A stretch of 64,000 nucleotides of DNA from Hymenobacter sp. 5317J-9 (GCF_022921075.1 NZ_CP095050.1:1798001-1862000), one strand, 5' to 3'; positions 18,093-28,347 are shown, counted from the first letter of the stretch. Numbers and translations: made by a program. Notes: generated from the letters alone by a model not told the origin.

Positions 18093-19328
18093 CTACCGCG
18101 TCACCACCACCTTTTGCGACGCGGTAGTGCCCGCGCCCTCTACCCGAAGAATGTAGACGCCGGGCGCCAGCGACGACAAATCGAACGCACTTTCCACCGA
18201 CGGGTGCAGCTCGGCGGTGGGCGTGACGGGCTGGCCCATGGCGTTGAAGAGAGTGGCGCGCAGGTCGTTGGCCACGCCGCCTTCGGGCTTCACGGTGAGG
18301 GTGCTGCTGGCCGGGTTGGGGTAGGTTTGCAGCTGCACCCCGGCGGCGGCGAAGGTGGCCGTCACCACGTAGGTGGTCACGGGCTCGTTCACCACGGCGT
18401 GGCCCGACTGCGGGCCCGTGGCGCCGGCCGGAATCACGCCATAGTAGGTAGGGCCGGGCGTGTAAGGGTAGGCACCGGCGTATTGGCTGTTGATGGTGAC
18501 GAAGTAGGCATAAGTGCCCTGCGGGTACTCCGGCGTCACGCAGAAGCGGCCGTTGTGGCTATCCAGGTCGCCGCGGCCGGCTACGTATTCGAAGTCTTCG
18601 ATGTAATAGCCCAGCGGTTTGGCCGCGTTGATGGCCGGGCCGGCCGAGGAGGCTGTCGTGCCATCGGGCAGGGTGGTGCGGGCCGTGATGTTGCGGAAGC
18701 GGTAGGACGTGCGCATGCTCCGGATGGCGCCCGTGCCATTGGCATTGGCGTAGCCGTAGGCCCCGTAGATGGGGTAGCCATCAAAGGCGAAGCCGATGAT
18801 GGGGGAGTGGCGGCTGCTGTCGCGGTCGTTGTAGAGGCAGCGCGGGTTGAGGTGGTGGTGGTACTCGCCGTTGCCGGCCGGGTGGCCCAGGCAGGAATCG
18901 AAGCTGGGGCCTTCCACCACGATGGCGTTCTGGTTCCACACGCCCGCGTTGTTGTAGCTCATGGCGTCCTTGGCGTTGAAGATGCTCACGCCGTTGCTCC
19001 AGATGCCGGTGTGGCCCAGGGGCGTGGCGGTGGCCGTGCCGGTGTTGGGCGTGGGCGTGCGGGTGATTTTGAACACGAAATTCTGGTTGGTGGCCGTGTT
19101 GGGGTTCATGGGCCAGGGGCCGATGGTATAGCTCGGCACGCCGGTGCAGGTGATGTACACGTTGCCGGCGGAGTACTGCACCCGCTGCACGTTGCTCAGG
19201 ATGCCGCCGAAGCCGGTGGCGCCCGTGGTGTTCACCACCCAGGAGCTGACGATGGGCGTGATTTGGGCCTGAGCCAGCCCGGGAAGTGCCAGCAGGAAAA
19301 ACAACAGGAAGTAGCAGTGTCGTTGCAT
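18093..19328 (-). CDS. YHYH domain protein with T9SS sorting domain
   Basis: 411 residues. A signal peptide (HCYFLLFFLLALPGLAQAQ) leads to a YHYH domain with NGEYHHHLNPRCLY, HSPIIGFAFDGYPIYGAYGY and RFCVTPEYPQGTYAYFVT. The C-terminus, about 80 residues (LQTYPNPASSTLTVKPEGG to QKVVVTR), is a type A T9SS sorting domain, so the protein should cross the outer membrane and be released or anchored at the surface. YHYH proteins have no firmly assigned activity. It faces the PBP4-type gene, whose stop is 12 bases away. Confidence 0.88.
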   Translation of the reverse strand: MQRHCYFLLFFLLALPGLAQAQITPIVSSWVVNTTGATGFGGILSNVQRVQYSAGNVYITCTGVPSYTIGPWPMNPNTATNQNFVFKITRTPTPNTGTATATPLGHTGIWSNGVSIFNAKDAMSYNNAGVWNQNAIVVEGPSFDSCLGHPAGNGEYHHHLNPRCLYNDRDSSRHSPIIGFAFDGYPIYGAYGYANANGTGAIRSMRTSYRFRNITARTTLPDGTTASSAGPAINAAKPLGYYIEDFEYVAGRGDLDSHNGRFCVTPEYPQGTYAYFVTINSQYAGAYPYTPGPTYYGVIPAGATGPQSGHAVVNEPVTTYVVTATFAAAGVQLQTYPNPASSTLTVKPEGGVANDLRATLFNAMGQPVTPTAELHPSVESAFDLSSLAPGVYILRVEGAGTTASQKVVVTR

Positions 19329-19704
19329 AGAAATCGGTGGGGAGTGAGGGCCCGGTTGCCGCCCGCCTTAGTGGCTGAGCGTGCCTAAATGTAGGGCCGG
19401 CCCCAGTCGAAAATTCTATATAGTCTGCGAATGGGCCTTTCTGCCCGATGAGCTGCTGGTTTCGGCTGGAAGCGAGGCTCTGGCGGTTTAGTGAGGAAGG
19501 TTTTGGGGCTTGTGGAAGCAGTTGGCTGACGAAAAGCGCCACCCGGCGCCGCCACGCTTTCGCTGGGAATTGACCGGGGTTGGACGAGGAATGGCCGAGG
19601 TTAAACGATGCGCAAAAAAAGATAGTCGGCACGCCTAACAATTTTGCAACGCCAACCCGAAACAGCCCTGGCCGCCTATTCAACCGCCTTTTTCAACCCA
19701 AGAC
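19329..19704. other. 376-base divergent intergenic region
   Basis: Separates the two T9SS-exported genes. It has no convincing reading frame or strong hairpin. CAATTTTG at 19639-19646 is a weak match to the -7 box for the plus-strand gene (58 bases before its ATG). Nothing else is evident. Confidence 0.5.
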
Positions 19705-21546
19705 ATGTTCGCTTTCACCTTCTCTTCCGCTTTCCTGCCTTCCCTGCGCCGCACCTTGCTGGCCAGCCTTGGCCTGCTGACGCCCGCCTTGGTGTCGGCC
19801 CAAACCATTGCGTCGTTTGCGCCCACCACGGCCGCGGCCGGCGCCACGGTCGTCATCACCGGCCTCAACCTCGGCACCACGACGTCGGTGCAGCTCAACG
19901 GCCAGAAGATGCGCGTGGTGGGCACGCCCACGGCCACTTCGGTGTCGGTGATTGTGCCGCCGGCTGCCGCCACGGGCCGCATGCGCCTCACCACCACCAC
20001 CGGCACGGTGCTGAGCGCCAAGCTGGGCATTACCCGCAAGTCGTCGTCGGTGAGCTACGGGCAGCAGAGCACGGCCTTTACCGGCACCACGGCCAGCGGC
20101 AACTATTCCACGCCCACGGCCGGCGACCTCGACAACGACGGCCTGGTGGAGTTGCTGGTGGGCCAGGGCGACGGCACCATCATGCTCTACGAGCAGGCCG
20201 CGGCCAACTCGTTCACCCTGAACACCGGCGTACTCCTGAAAAACGCCGACGGCACTGCCCTCGACGTGGGCCTCTACGCCAAACCCACCGTGGCCGACCT
20301 CGACGGCGACGGCCTGCTGGAGCTGCTGGTGGGCGAAGACACCGGCAACGTGCTGCGCTACGAGCAGCTGGCCACTTCTGGTGCCAACGCCCTGCTGTTC
20401 AGCAAAACCACGCTCTTCACCAACCCCTTTGGTACCGCCACCAGCAGCGCGCCCAACGGCGGCTCCTACGCCCGCCCCACCGTGGCCGACCTCGACAACA
20501 ACGGCCTGCTCGACATTCTGGTGGGCAGCAACGACGGCACGCTGCGCCGCTATGAGCAGGCCCTGCCTAACGGTAGCACCACCGCCGACTTCACCGCCTG
20601 GGGCCAGTTGAAGCTGGCCAACGGCACGGTCATCGACGCCGGCGACGTGGACAAGCCCCTGCTCACCGACTACAACGGCGACGGCTACCTCGACATGCTG
20701 GTGGGCACCAAGGCCGGCACCGTGATGCTCTACACCCAATCGGGCCTGAACGCGGTGACCTTCAACGCGGGCACCAACCTGACCACCGACGGCACCTCGG
20801 CCGGCCTCATCAACCTGGGCGCCACGGGCACCAACCCCAGCAACGTGGGCGGCTACGCGGCCCCGGCCGTGACGGACATGGACGGTGACGGCCTGCTCGA
20901 CCTTTTCCTGGGCAACGGCAACGGCACCATTTTCCGCTACGAGCAGACGCAGTCGGCCACCACGCCTTCGCTGGTGGCGCCACTGCCCGTGCAGCTCATT
21001 TCCTTCGAAGGCGCGGCCGTGCCCGCCGGCAACCGCCTCAACTGGGCCACGGCGCAGGAAATCAACAGCAAGGTGTTTGTGGTAGAGACTTCGACCGATG
21101 GCAAAACCTTCGCCACTGTGGCCGAACTGCCCGCCGCTGGCCGCAGCGTTTCGCCCCGGGCCTACGAGTACTTCGACGCTTCGGCGGCAGCCCAGGCCAC
21201 GGCCGTGCGCTACTACCGCCTGCGCCAGGTCGACCTCGACGGTGCCACCGCTTATTCGCCGGTGGTGGTGCTGCGCCGCTCGGTGGCCAGCGCTCCGGCC
21301 ACTGCCGACGCCTACCCCAACCCCTTCGTCCAAACCCTGAGCGTGGCCCTGCCCGGCAGCGCCGAGCCCCAGGCCGTGGCCGTGTCGCTCACCACGCTGG
21401 CCGGCCGCCCGGTGTATGCCGCCAAGCTCGACCTGAGCGCCACCCCGCAGGCCCTGGCCGCCCTGCCCGAGCTGGCCGCCGGCGTCTACGTGCTGCGCCT
21501 CACCACCGCCACGGGCACCCTCACGCAGAAAGTGACGCGGCAGTAA
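19705..21546 (+). CDS. FG-GAP/VCBS repeat protein with IPT domain and T9SS sorting domain
   Basis: 613 residues. The order is: signal peptide (to about residue 32, LVSAQ), an IPT/TIG-like immunoglobulin fold (IASFAPTTAAAGATVVITG), then five FG-GAP/VCBS repeats with calcium-binding loops (DLDNDG, DLDGDG, DLDNNG, DYNGDG, DMDGDG), a linker module starting LPVQLISFEG, and a C-terminal T9SS type A domain (YPNPFVQTLSVALPG to LTQKVTRQ). It is probably a surface or secreted adhesion-like protein. The repeats are regular, so the frame is reliable. Confidence 0.9.
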   Translation: MFAFTFSSAFLPSLRRTLLASLGLLTPALVSAQTIASFAPTTAAAGATVVITGLNLGTTTSVQLNGQKMRVVGTPTATSVSVIVPPAAATGRMRLTTTTGTVLSAKLGITRKSSSVSYGQQSTAFTGTTASGNYSTPTAGDLDNDGLVELLVGQGDGTIMLYEQAAANSFTLNTGVLLKNADGTALDVGLYAKPTVADLDGDGLLELLVGEDTGNVLRYEQLATSGANALLFSKTTLFTNPFGTATSSAPNGGSYARPTVADLDNNGLLDILVGSNDGTLRRYEQALPNGSTTADFTAWGQLKLANGTVIDAGDVDKPLLTDYNGDGYLDMLVGTKAGTVMLYTQSGLNAVTFNAGTNLTTDGTSAGLINLGATGTNPSNVGGYAAPAVTDMDGDGLLDLFLGNGNGTIFRYEQTQSATTPSLVAPLPVQLISFEGAAVPAGNRLNWATAQEINSKVFVVETSTDGKTFATVAELPAAGRSVSPRAYEYFDASAAAQATAVRYYRLRQVDLDGATAYSPVVVLRRSVASAPATADAYPNPFVQTLSVALPGSAEPQAVAVSLTTLAGRPVYAAKLDLSATPQALAALPELAAGVYVLRLTTATGTLTQKVTRQ

Positions 21547-21562
21547 ATCTTGATGTAACCCT

Positions 21563-21606
21563 CCAAACGGCCCCGGTTTCCAGATGTGGAAGCCGGGGCC
21601 GTTTGG
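21563..21606 (+). terminator. hairpin after FG-GAP gene
   Basis: CCAAACGGCCCCGGTTTCCA pairs perfectly, apart from G-T type variation, with TGGAAGCCGGGGCCGTTTGG around a 4-base loop. It lies between convergent genes; the T-tract is weak on both sides. Confidence 0.7.
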
Positions 21607-21623
21607 CGTTTCGGGTGGGTTGA

Positions 21624-22772
21624 TTAGGGCTGGGGCAGCAAGCGGGCCAGGGTGGCGCGCAGCTCCTCGCCGTGCAGGTTGGTGGCTACGATGGTGCCGC
21701 TCGGGTCGATGAGAAAGTTCTGGGGCACCGCGCTGACACTGTAGAGCACTGCCGCCGCATTGCCGCGGCGCAGGTCCGAAACCTGGGTCCAGGCCAGGCG
21801 GTCGTCGGCAATGGCTTTCTGCCACTGGGCGCGGTATTGTTCCACGTCGATGCTCACGCCCAGAATGTCGAAGTTGCGGGCTTTGAATTGGTGGTAGAGC
21901 TTCACCGCGTTCGGGTTTTCGCGGCGGCAGGGCCCGCACCAACTGGCCCAAAAGTCGACCAGCACGTACTTGCCGCGGTAGTCGGCCAGGGTCACGCGTT
22001 TGCCATCGGCCGTGGGCTGCTCAAAGTTTGGCGCCTGCGCCCCCACGGCCACCCGCTGCAAGCGCGACAAGGCCAGGGCGTAAAGCGAAGCCTCGGGCAG
22101 GCGTTGCACCTCGGGCCCGAGCATGGCAAAAAGCGGGGCCGCCGTGGCGTAGGTCGGGATGGGGCCGGCCAGTTCTTTCACCGCTCCCAGGCTGATTAGG
22201 GAGTTGGGGTGAGCCTGCACAAAACCCGTAAGGATGCTCGCCGACTGTTTTTGCAGCGCAGCGTAGCGCGCGTTGTAGGGCCGGCTGAAGGCGGCCGTGG
22301 CGCGCGTTTCGGGTGTGGCAAGCCGGTAGGCGGTGTAGAGCGAATCCTGCTGCCGCCTCACTACGTCGAGCGGCCGGGTCAGCTCTCGGTATTCGGTGGA
22401 AAGCACCGAGCCGCTGACCTCGGCATGCGCCAGCGAATCGGGCGAAGTAAATACCGTATTGCCTTTTTCGAGGTAGAAAACGATGTTGTCGGCTTGCCCG
22501 GTGTAGAGGCGGCGCTGCTGTCCGCGCGGCACCAGCACCAGTCGGGACTTGGTGGGCGCCGCCACGGTGCCCCGCAGCACAAACTCGCCTTTCTTCACCG
22601 CCGCCGAGTCGGCAATGGCGTTTCCCGCGAACGTCTCGCAAATCAAAAAGACTTTCGCCGGGCCCTGCACCGTGGGCAGCGTGCCGCGCATCACAAAAGG
22701 AGTCGGGGCCTGCGCCTGGGCCAGCCAGAAAATGCCGCATAACGCAGCCGTCAAAATCAACTTTTTCTGCAT
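21624..22772 (-). CDS. DUF4369-thioredoxin (TlpA-like) protein
   Basis: 382 residues. After a signal peptide (KLILTAALCGIFWLAQAQA) comes a DUF4369-like domain (FVMRGTLPTVQGPAKVFLICE), a helical middle, and a C-terminal TlpA/ResA-type thioredoxin domain with GKYVLVDFWASWCGPCRREN (Cys279, Cys282) and VPQNFLIDPSGTIVA with the cis-proline. It should reduce or isomerise disulfides in the periplasm. This architecture is frequent in Bacteroidota, often in several copies; a second thioredoxin-like protein lies at 40080-41573. Confidence 0.9.
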   Translation of the reverse strand: MQKKLILTAALCGIFWLAQAQAPTPFVMRGTLPTVQGPAKVFLICETFAGNAIADSAAVKKGEFVLRGTVAAPTKSRLVLVPRGQQRRLYTGQADNIVFYLEKGNTVFTSPDSLAHAEVSGSVLSTEYRELTRPLDVVRRQQDSLYTAYRLATPETRATAAFSRPYNARYAALQKQSASILTGFVQAHPNSLISLGAVKELAGPIPTYATAAPLFAMLGPEVQRLPEASLYALALSRLQRVAVGAQAPNFEQPTADGKRVTLADYRGKYVLVDFWASWCGPCRRENPNAVKLYHQFKARNFDILGVSIDVEQYRAQWQKAIADDRLAWTQVSDLRRGNAAAVLYSVSAVPQNFLIDPSGTIVATNLHGEELRATLARLLPQP

Positions 22773-22985
22773 GGGTAGATGCGTGGTTTTGCCAGTGGAA
22801 TGGGCCGCAAGCTACTGCCCTGGCAGCAAATTCCGATGGCCACGCATAGTCCTCCAAATTGTCGGCCGGCGGCTCGAAAAACGCCCGCTGAGGGGCATTC
22901 AATTTTGGCCGAGTGTCGCCGGTCTGACGTCTTCTATGCTCGTCGTTACCCGCACATCGATAAGCAGACGGCGAGCAGTCGGTAC

Positions 22986-23753
22986 CTACTCCGCCTTGGC
23001 GCGGGCATAAGTGGCGGGGTGCGGCACAAGTTCCGAAGCCATGCGACACACCTGCGCTTCGGTGCGCAGCTGCCCTCGCTTCAGTTGGCGCTGCAGCTCT
23101 TCGTAAACGGGCTTTTCGATGAGGCCCAGCGCAAATAAGTCGCGCGCCGTGCGGGTACGGGTTTTGCCAAACACGCTCCGCCGCTCGCTCACCCAATGAG
23201 TGAGTTCGGGCTCAGACGCCGACAGGGGAGGATAAATGGTCCAGCCCATCTCGCTCGCGGAATCCTCGGCCGGTACGGCGTATTCGATGCGCAGCCGGGC
23301 CGGCAGCTGCTGCAGGTACCAGCGCGTGAGGGCGGCGGTGTCGTTGTGGAAGCGTTTCAGCGCGGCGGCGTATTTGCTCACCACGCGCACCCGGGATTTG
23401 TTGGTGGGCAAGTCAGCGGCTTTGTCGGCTTCCATCAGCTCGTACAGCATCTCCTGATTGGAGGTCCGGTACTGGAACTCCATCTCAAACGCCTCGCCAC
23501 AAAACGCGAGGATGGCGGCCGGGCCACTGCCCGCAACCTCGGTTACCTGGTCATTCGCAAGGTCGGTTTCCGTTACCTTCAGCGTGCCGGCCCGTATTCG
23601 GCGCAGCAGCTCGTCGCGGCCGGTTGCATTCAGCACGCCTTTCTGGTAAAGCTTTTCGGCGAAAGCGGCGTCGGGTGTCGCGTTGCGCTTGCCGGTCCAC
23701 CACACGCCGGCTGCCAGCAGCAAGGCCAGTCCCAGAATAAGCAGTGCTTTCAT
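22986..23753 (-). CDS. membrane-anchored protein of unknown function
   Basis: 255 residues from ATG at 23753. An N-terminal membrane anchor (ALLILGLALLLAAGVWW) leads to a mixed helical domain with several charged stretches (for example RRIRAGTLKVTETDLANDQV and YLQQLPARLRIEYAVP). I do not recognise a family. A TTG 14 codons upstream is possible. It is 47 bases downstream of the serBA fusion on the same strand and may be co-transcribed. Confidence 0.65.
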   Translation of the reverse strand: MKALLILGLALLLAAGVWWTGKRNATPDAAFAEKLYQKGVLNATGRDELLRRIRAGTLKVTETDLANDQVTEVAGSGPAAILAFCGEAFEMEFQYRTSNQEMLYELMEADKAADLPTNKSRVRVVSKYAAALKRFHNDTAALTRWYLQQLPARLRIEYAVPAEDSASEMGWTIYPPLSASEPELTHWVSERRSVFGKTRTRTARDLFALGLIEKPVYEELQRQLKRGQLRTEAQVCRMASELVPHPATYARAKAE

Positions 23754-23800
23754 CAGGAAACGGTGCTGAGTAAAGTCTTTCAGTTTGATTGCCAATCGGT

Positions 23801-25702
23801 TTAATATAGCACCCGGAACTTGATGGTGTGCTCCACCGCGCGCAGGGCCTGAATCACCTCCTGGTCATACTGCCGGTCGATGTCGGTAATCACATAGCCG
23901 ATATGCTCGTTGGTTTTCAGGTACTGGCCCAGAATGTTGACGTGGTGCTGAGCCAGCACGTTGTTGATGTTGGCCAGCACGCCGGGCACGTTGGCGTGGA
24001 TGTGGATGAGGCGGTGGGCCTGCTGCGTGGGCAGCTGAATGTTGGGGAAATTGACCGACTGCTGCGTATTGCCCGTGTTGATGTACTGCATGATGCGCTC
24101 CGGCACAAACTCGGCGATGTTGCGCTGGGCCTCGGCCGTGCTGCCGCCGATGTGGGGCGTGAGCAGCACGTTGGGCAGGCCGCGCAGTTCGTTTTCGAAG
24201 GTTTCGTGGTTGGTTTTGGGCTCGTAGGGAAACACGTCGACGGCCGCGCCGCCGAGGTGGCCGCTGCGCAGGGCGTCGGCCAGGGCCGGCACGTCCACCA
24301 CGTGGCCGCGGGCATTGTTGAGGAACAGGGCGCCCTTTTTCATCAGCGCAAACTCCTGGGCGCCGATGTAGTTGGTGTTTTCGGGGCGGCCGTCGATGTG
24401 CAGCGTCACCACGTCGGCCTGCGCGAGCAGCTCTTCCAGCGTGCGGCACTTCACGGCGTTGCCGAGCTGCAGCTTTTCGGCCACGTCGAAGTACACCACT
24501 TTCATGCCCACGGCCTCGGCCACCACGCTCAGTTGCGCCCCGATGTTGCCGTAACCCACGATGCCGAGCGTCTTGCCGCGAATCTCAAACGAGCCGCTGG
24601 CCGACTTGTCCCACTCGCCGGCGTGCATTTTAGGGTTCTTTTCAGGAATGCGGCGGGCCAGCACGATGATTTCGCCCAGGGCCAACTCCACCACCGAGCG
24701 GGTGTTCGAAAACGGGGCATTGAACACCGCCACGCCCTTTTTCATGGCCCCCACGAGGTCAATCTGGTTGGTGCCGATGCAGAACGCGCCGATGCCGATG
24801 AGGCGATTGGCGGCATCGAGCACGCGTTGCGTCACCTGGGTTTTGGAACGGATGCCGAGCAGGCTCACGCCCTCAATGCGTTGAATGAGCTCGTCCTCGT
24901 CGAGTCCGCCTTTCACTTCCTCCACCTGGTAGCCTTCCTGGCGGAAAAGCTCGGCGGCGCGGGCGTCCGGATTCTCGAGCAGGAGCACCTTGATGCGGTT
25001 TTTGGGGTACGAAAGAGTCATGGGCAGTCTTAGTTGGTACAAAAACTCGTCGAAGGTGGGGAGCACCTCGTCGGCTTGGGCCACCACCGAAGGGCGGCTA
25101 ACATTCTCGGTATAAGCGTAAAATCGGTGTGCGAGACCGGCTTCCCGAATTTGGTAGTCGGTGTAGCCGTCGCCGAGCACGTACACCGGCCCGTCCAAAT
25201 CGAGCAGCACCAGTTGGCGGATTTTGCCGCCGTCGCGGCTCAGCACGTTTTGCGGGTCGCAGCCGGTGATGTTGCCGGCGGCATCGAAGGTGAAGGTGTT
25301 GGCCAGCACGTGGTCGGGCGCGATGCCGAACTCGGCGACCACCGGCTCAATGAACTCGCGGAAGCCGCTGCTCACCACGTAAATCCGGTCAGCAAACTGC
25401 CGGAAGAAGGCCCCGTTGCGCCGGATGCTCTCGCTCACCTTGGTTTGGAGGCGGGCAATGAGCGGCGCCAGGTGGCGCTCGTTGGCGCCCAGCAGCGCCA
25501 ACCGCTTGCTCAACGACTCCTGGAAGCCGATTTCGCCGGCCATGCCCTGGTCGGTAAGGGCCTTAATCTGGCCAACGACTTTGGCCTGGTCGGGGTGGCC
25601 TTGCAGGGCGATGTCGGCCAATTCGTCCAGCCCTTCCACTTGGGTGAAGGTGCTGTCGAAATCGAAAACCAGGTAGGGCAGGGGAGCAGCGGGAGCGGAC
25701 AT
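23801..25702 (-). CDS. serA: fused phosphoserine phosphatase (SerB-like) and phosphoglycerate dehydrogenase (SerA)
   Basis: 633 residues, about 220 longer than a usual SerA of this length class. Residues 1-215 form a HAD phosphatase: LVFDFDSTFTQVEGLDEL (Asp14, Asp16), IYVVSSGF and YVLGDGYTDYQIREAG. The rest is D-3-phosphoglycerate dehydrogenase: LGIVGYGNIGAQLSVVAEAV (Rossmann, about residue 380), NNARGHVVDVPALADAL, LTPHIGGSTAEAQ, and a C-terminal ACT domain (IHIHANVPGVLANINNVLA) that would sense serine. One chain thus carries the first and last steps of serine synthesis from 3-phosphoglycerate. The SerB activity is inferred from motifs and context. Confidence 0.92.
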   Translation of the reverse strand: MSAPAAPLPYLVFDFDSTFTQVEGLDELADIALQGHPDQAKVVGQIKALTDQGMAGEIGFQESLSKRLALLGANERHLAPLIARLQTKVSESIRRNGAFFRQFADRIYVVSSGFREFIEPVVAEFGIAPDHVLANTFTFDAAGNITGCDPQNVLSRDGGKIRQLVLLDLDGPVYVLGDGYTDYQIREAGLAHRFYAYTENVSRPSVVAQADEVLPTFDEFLYQLRLPMTLSYPKNRIKVLLLENPDARAAELFRQEGYQVEEVKGGLDEDELIQRIEGVSLLGIRSKTQVTQRVLDAANRLIGIGAFCIGTNQIDLVGAMKKGVAVFNAPFSNTRSVVELALGEIIVLARRIPEKNPKMHAGEWDKSASGSFEIRGKTLGIVGYGNIGAQLSVVAEAVGMKVVYFDVAEKLQLGNAVKCRTLEELLAQADVVTLHIDGRPENTNYIGAQEFALMKKGALFLNNARGHVVDVPALADALRSGHLGGAAVDVFPYEPKTNHETFENELRGLPNVLLTPHIGGSTAEAQRNIAEFVPERIMQYINTGNTQQSVNFPNIQLPTQQAHRLIHIHANVPGVLANINNVLAQHHVNILGQYLKTNEHIGYVITDIDRQYDQEVIQALRAVEHTIKFRVLY

Positions 25703-25842
25703 GTCCGCAAAGATGGGCGCGGCAGTAGCTTGCAGCCCTATTCTCCGCCGAAGTTTTTATGAAACCAGTGCTGCTCTAGCTGCTGATTTTCCTGTAAGAA
25801 CCCAGCAGTACCTATGCCAAGCTGACCATTCAGTAGCCAGTC

Positions 25843-26202
25843 ATGCCCCAACGCCTCGTTTTTGTGTACAACGCCGACGCGGGCTTGCTGGCGGGCCTGA
25901 AGGACACGTTTCACAAAATCCTATCGCCGAGTACCTACCCGTGCTCGCTGTGCGCCATCACCTACGGCGCTACCAGCATGCTGCCGGAGTGGCGGGAGTT
26001 CATTGCGGGCCTGCCCGTGCCGGTTGATTTCCTGCACCGCGACGAGTTCATCGGCGGCTACCCGGCGTGGGCCCGGCACCCGCTGCCGGCCGCGTTTGCC
26101 GTGGCCGAATCGGGCGCGCTAACGCCGTTTATCGACGCGGAGGAAATGGACGCGGCCGACCTGAACGGGTTGATGGAACGAGTGCGCCAAGTGCTGGCGT
26201 AG
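25843..26202 (+). CDS. conserved small cytoplasmic protein of unknown function
   Basis: 119 residues, with no signal or membrane segment. RLVFVYNADAGLLAGLKDTFHKI, STYPCSLCAITYG and DFLHRDEF resemble a small conserved bacterial family sometimes labelled GTPase without evidence; there is no P-loop, so I do not use that name. The CSLC pair may bind a metal. It lies upstream of the M1 peptidase on the same strand. Confidence 0.7.
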   Translation: MPQRLVFVYNADAGLLAGLKDTFHKILSPSTYPCSLCAITYGATSMLPEWREFIAGLPVPVDFLHRDEFIGGYPAWARHPLPAAFAVAESGALTPFIDAEEMDAADLNGLMERVRQVLA

Positions 26203-26219
26203 CGGCAAGGCGATACCGT

Positions 26220-26227
26220 TACCTTTG
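26220..26227 (+). promoter_or_regulatory. candidate M1 peptidase promoter, -7 box
   Basis: TACCTTTG matches TAnnTTTG and sits 54 bases before the ATG of the peptidase gene, a normal leader length. No clear -33 box. Confidence 0.45.
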
Positions 26228-26280
26228 GCAGGAAAACAGACTTTTTCGGGCTTTCCTCAATCAATTCCTCTCATTTATTT

Positions 26281-28272
26281 ATGAAATTCACTTTCCTGCT
26301 GGGTGCGGCGCTGCTGGCGGCTGGCACGGCGGCGGCGCAGTTTCAGGCTCCCGTCCCTACCGGCCCGGCCTACGACGCGCGCACGCTGTTCAACCCTTCG
26401 TTTATTGAGCAGATGGCCACGCCCACGCGCTCGGCCGGTGGCCAGCCCGGCGCCCAGTACTGGCAAAACGCGGCCGACTACAAAATCAACGCCCGCCTCG
26501 ACGACAAAACGGCCCGCGTGACGGCCTCCGTCGACATCACCTACACCAACAACAGCCCCGACGCCTTGCCCTTCGTGTGGCTCTACGTGGACCAGAACCT
26601 GTACCGGGCCGACTCGCGCGGGGCGGCCACCACGCCCGTGGGCGGCGGCCGGTTTGGCAACTCCGCTCGCGGCTTTCAGGGCGGCGACTCGCTGCAAACC
26701 GTGAGCATTGAGCTGCACGGCAAGAAGCTGAAGGCCAACTACCGCGTGCAGGACACCCGCCTGCAAATCATCTTGCCCGAGGCCATGAAGCCCAAGGGCG
26801 ACAAGCTGAAAATCAGCATCGACTACGGCTTCAACGTGCCCGAATACGGCTCCGACCGCCTGGGTCGCCTCAAAACCAAAAACGGCGAAATCTTCGAAAT
26901 CGCGCAGTGGTACCCGCGCATGGCCGTGTACGACGACGTGGAGGGCTGGAACACGCTGCCTTACCTCACGGCCGAGTTCTACCTTGAATACGGCAACTTC
27001 GACTACACCGTGAACGTGCCGGCCAACTTCCTGGTGGGCGGCTCGGGCGAGCTGGTGAACCCCGCCGAAGTGCTGACCAGCGCCCAGCAAAACCGCCTGG
27101 CCAAGGCCGCCGGCTCCGACCAGACGGTCATCGTGCGCTCGGTGGACGAGGTAACGCAGCCCGGCTCGCGCCCCGGCGGCAAGGGCGGGCGCCTGAGCTG
27201 GCACTTCCGCTGCCAGCGGGCCCGCGACGTAGCCTGGGCCGCCTCGGCCGCCTTTGTGTGGGATGCGGCCAAGATGAACCTGCCCAGCGGGCGCAAATCG
27301 CTGGCCATGTCGCTCTACCCGGTGGAGTCGGCCCAGGACACGGCCTGGAACCGCTCGACGGAGTACGTGAAAAAGAGCATCGAATTCAACTCGAAGCAGT
27401 GGTACGAATACACCTACCCCGTGGCCACCAACGTGGCCGGCGTGGTGGGCGGCATGGAGTACCCAGGCATTGTGTTTTGCGGCGCCCGGGCCCGCAAAGC
27501 CAGCCTGTGGGGCGTGACAGACCACGAATTCGGCCACAACTGGTTCCCGATGATTGTGGGCTCGAACGAGCGCAAGTACCCGTGGATGGACGAGGGCTTC
27601 AACACCTTCATCAACATCCTCTCGTCGCAGGCTTTCAACAACGGCGAGTATGCCAAGCTGCTGAACGACACCACGCGCTTGGTGGGCGGGCTGGTGCGCG
27701 GCATCCTCGACCCCGCCACCGACCCGCCCTACACCGTGCCCGACGTGACGCAGTCGCGCAACCTGGGCTTTGCCGCTTACAGCAAGATGGGCTACGGCCT
27801 GTTTTTGCTGCGCGAAGAAATCCTGGGCGAGGAGCGGTTCGATTACGCTTTCCGCACCTACATCAAGCGCTGGGCCTTTAAGCACCCGCAGCCGAAGGAC
27901 TTTTTCCGGACCATGAACGAGGCCAGCGGCGAAGACTTAAGCTGGTTCTGGCGCGAGTGGGTATACAATAACTGGATTCTGGACCAGGCCGTGACCACCG
28001 TCAGCTACGTGAACCAGGACCCCGCCCAGGGCGCCCTCATTACCCTCGAAAACCGCGGCCAGGCCGCCATGCCCGTGACGGCCGACGTGACCGAAACCAA
28101 CGGCAAAACCACCCGCGTGAAGCTGCCCGTCGAAATCTGGCAGCGCGGCGGCACCTGGACCTTCCGCTACAACTCCACCACGCCCCTCGCCCAGGTGCGC
28201 CTCAACGCCACCAAGCTGCTGCCCGACGTAAACCCCGGCAACAACGTGTGGCGCGCGCAGGTGCTGCGGTAG
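26281..28272 (+). CDS. M1 family zinc metallopeptidase
   Basis: 663 residues with a signal peptide ([19 protein letters not shown]). [14 protein letters not shown] is the exopeptidase-like substrate motif (GAMEN counterpart). The zinc site is DHEFGHNW (His415, Glu416, His419) with Glu438 in WMDEGFNTF, spaced HExxH-x18-E as in M1 peptidases. The N-terminal beta domain starts [19 protein letters not shown]. It should cleave residues from peptide N-termini in the periplasm. Followed by a strong terminator. Confidence 0.94.
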   Translation: MKFTFLLGAALLAAGTAAAQFQAPVPTGPAYDARTLFNPSFIEQMATPTRSAGGQPGAQYWQNAADYKINARLDDKTARVTASVDITYTNNSPDALPFVWLYVDQNLYRADSRGAATTPVGGGRFGNSARGFQGGDSLQTVSIELHGKKLKANYRVQDTRLQIILPEAMKPKGDKLKISIDYGFNVPEYGSDRLGRLKTKNGEIFEIAQWYPRMAVYDDVEGWNTLPYLTAEFYLEYGNFDYTVNVPANFLVGGSGELVNPAEVLTSAQQNRLAKAAGSDQTVIVRSVDEVTQPGSRPGGKGGRLSWHFRCQRARDVAWAASAAFVWDAAKMNLPSGRKSLAMSLYPVESAQDTAWNRSTEYVKKSIEFNSKQWYEYTYPVATNVAGVVGGMEYPGIVFCGARARKASLWGVTDHEFGHNWFPMIVGSNERKYPWMDEGFNTFINILSSQAFNNGEYAKLLNDTTRLVGGLVRGILDPATDPPYTVPDVTQSRNLGFAAYSKMGYGLFLLREEILGEERFDYAFRTYIKRWAFKHPQPKDFFRTMNEASGEDLSWFWREWVYNNWILDQAVTTVSYVNQDPAQGALITLENRGQAAMPVTADVTETNGKTTRVKLPVEIWQRGGTWTFRYNSTTPLAQVRLNATKLLPDVNPGNNVWRAQVLR

Positions 28273-28293
28273 GGCAGGTAGGCCCCGAAACGC

Positions 28294-28330
28294 AAAGCCC
28301 CGGCTGCTGCTGAAGCGGCCGGGGCTTTTT
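28294..28330 (+). terminator. terminator of M1 peptidase gene
   Basis: AAAGCCCCGGC and GCCGGGGCTTTTT enclose a short loop and end in a T-tract. Confidence 0.85.
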
Positions 28331-28347
28331 GCTGTTTGAACGGGGTG

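Noticed and set aside
19693..21951. 752-residue minus-strand reading frame opposite the FG-GAP gene
   Set aside because: Low-complexity shadow rich in Gly/Val/His/Arg; the plus-strand gene has regular repeats and a T9SS end.
25843..26202. GTPase annotation for the 119-residue protein
   Set aside because: No P-loop or other G-motifs are present.
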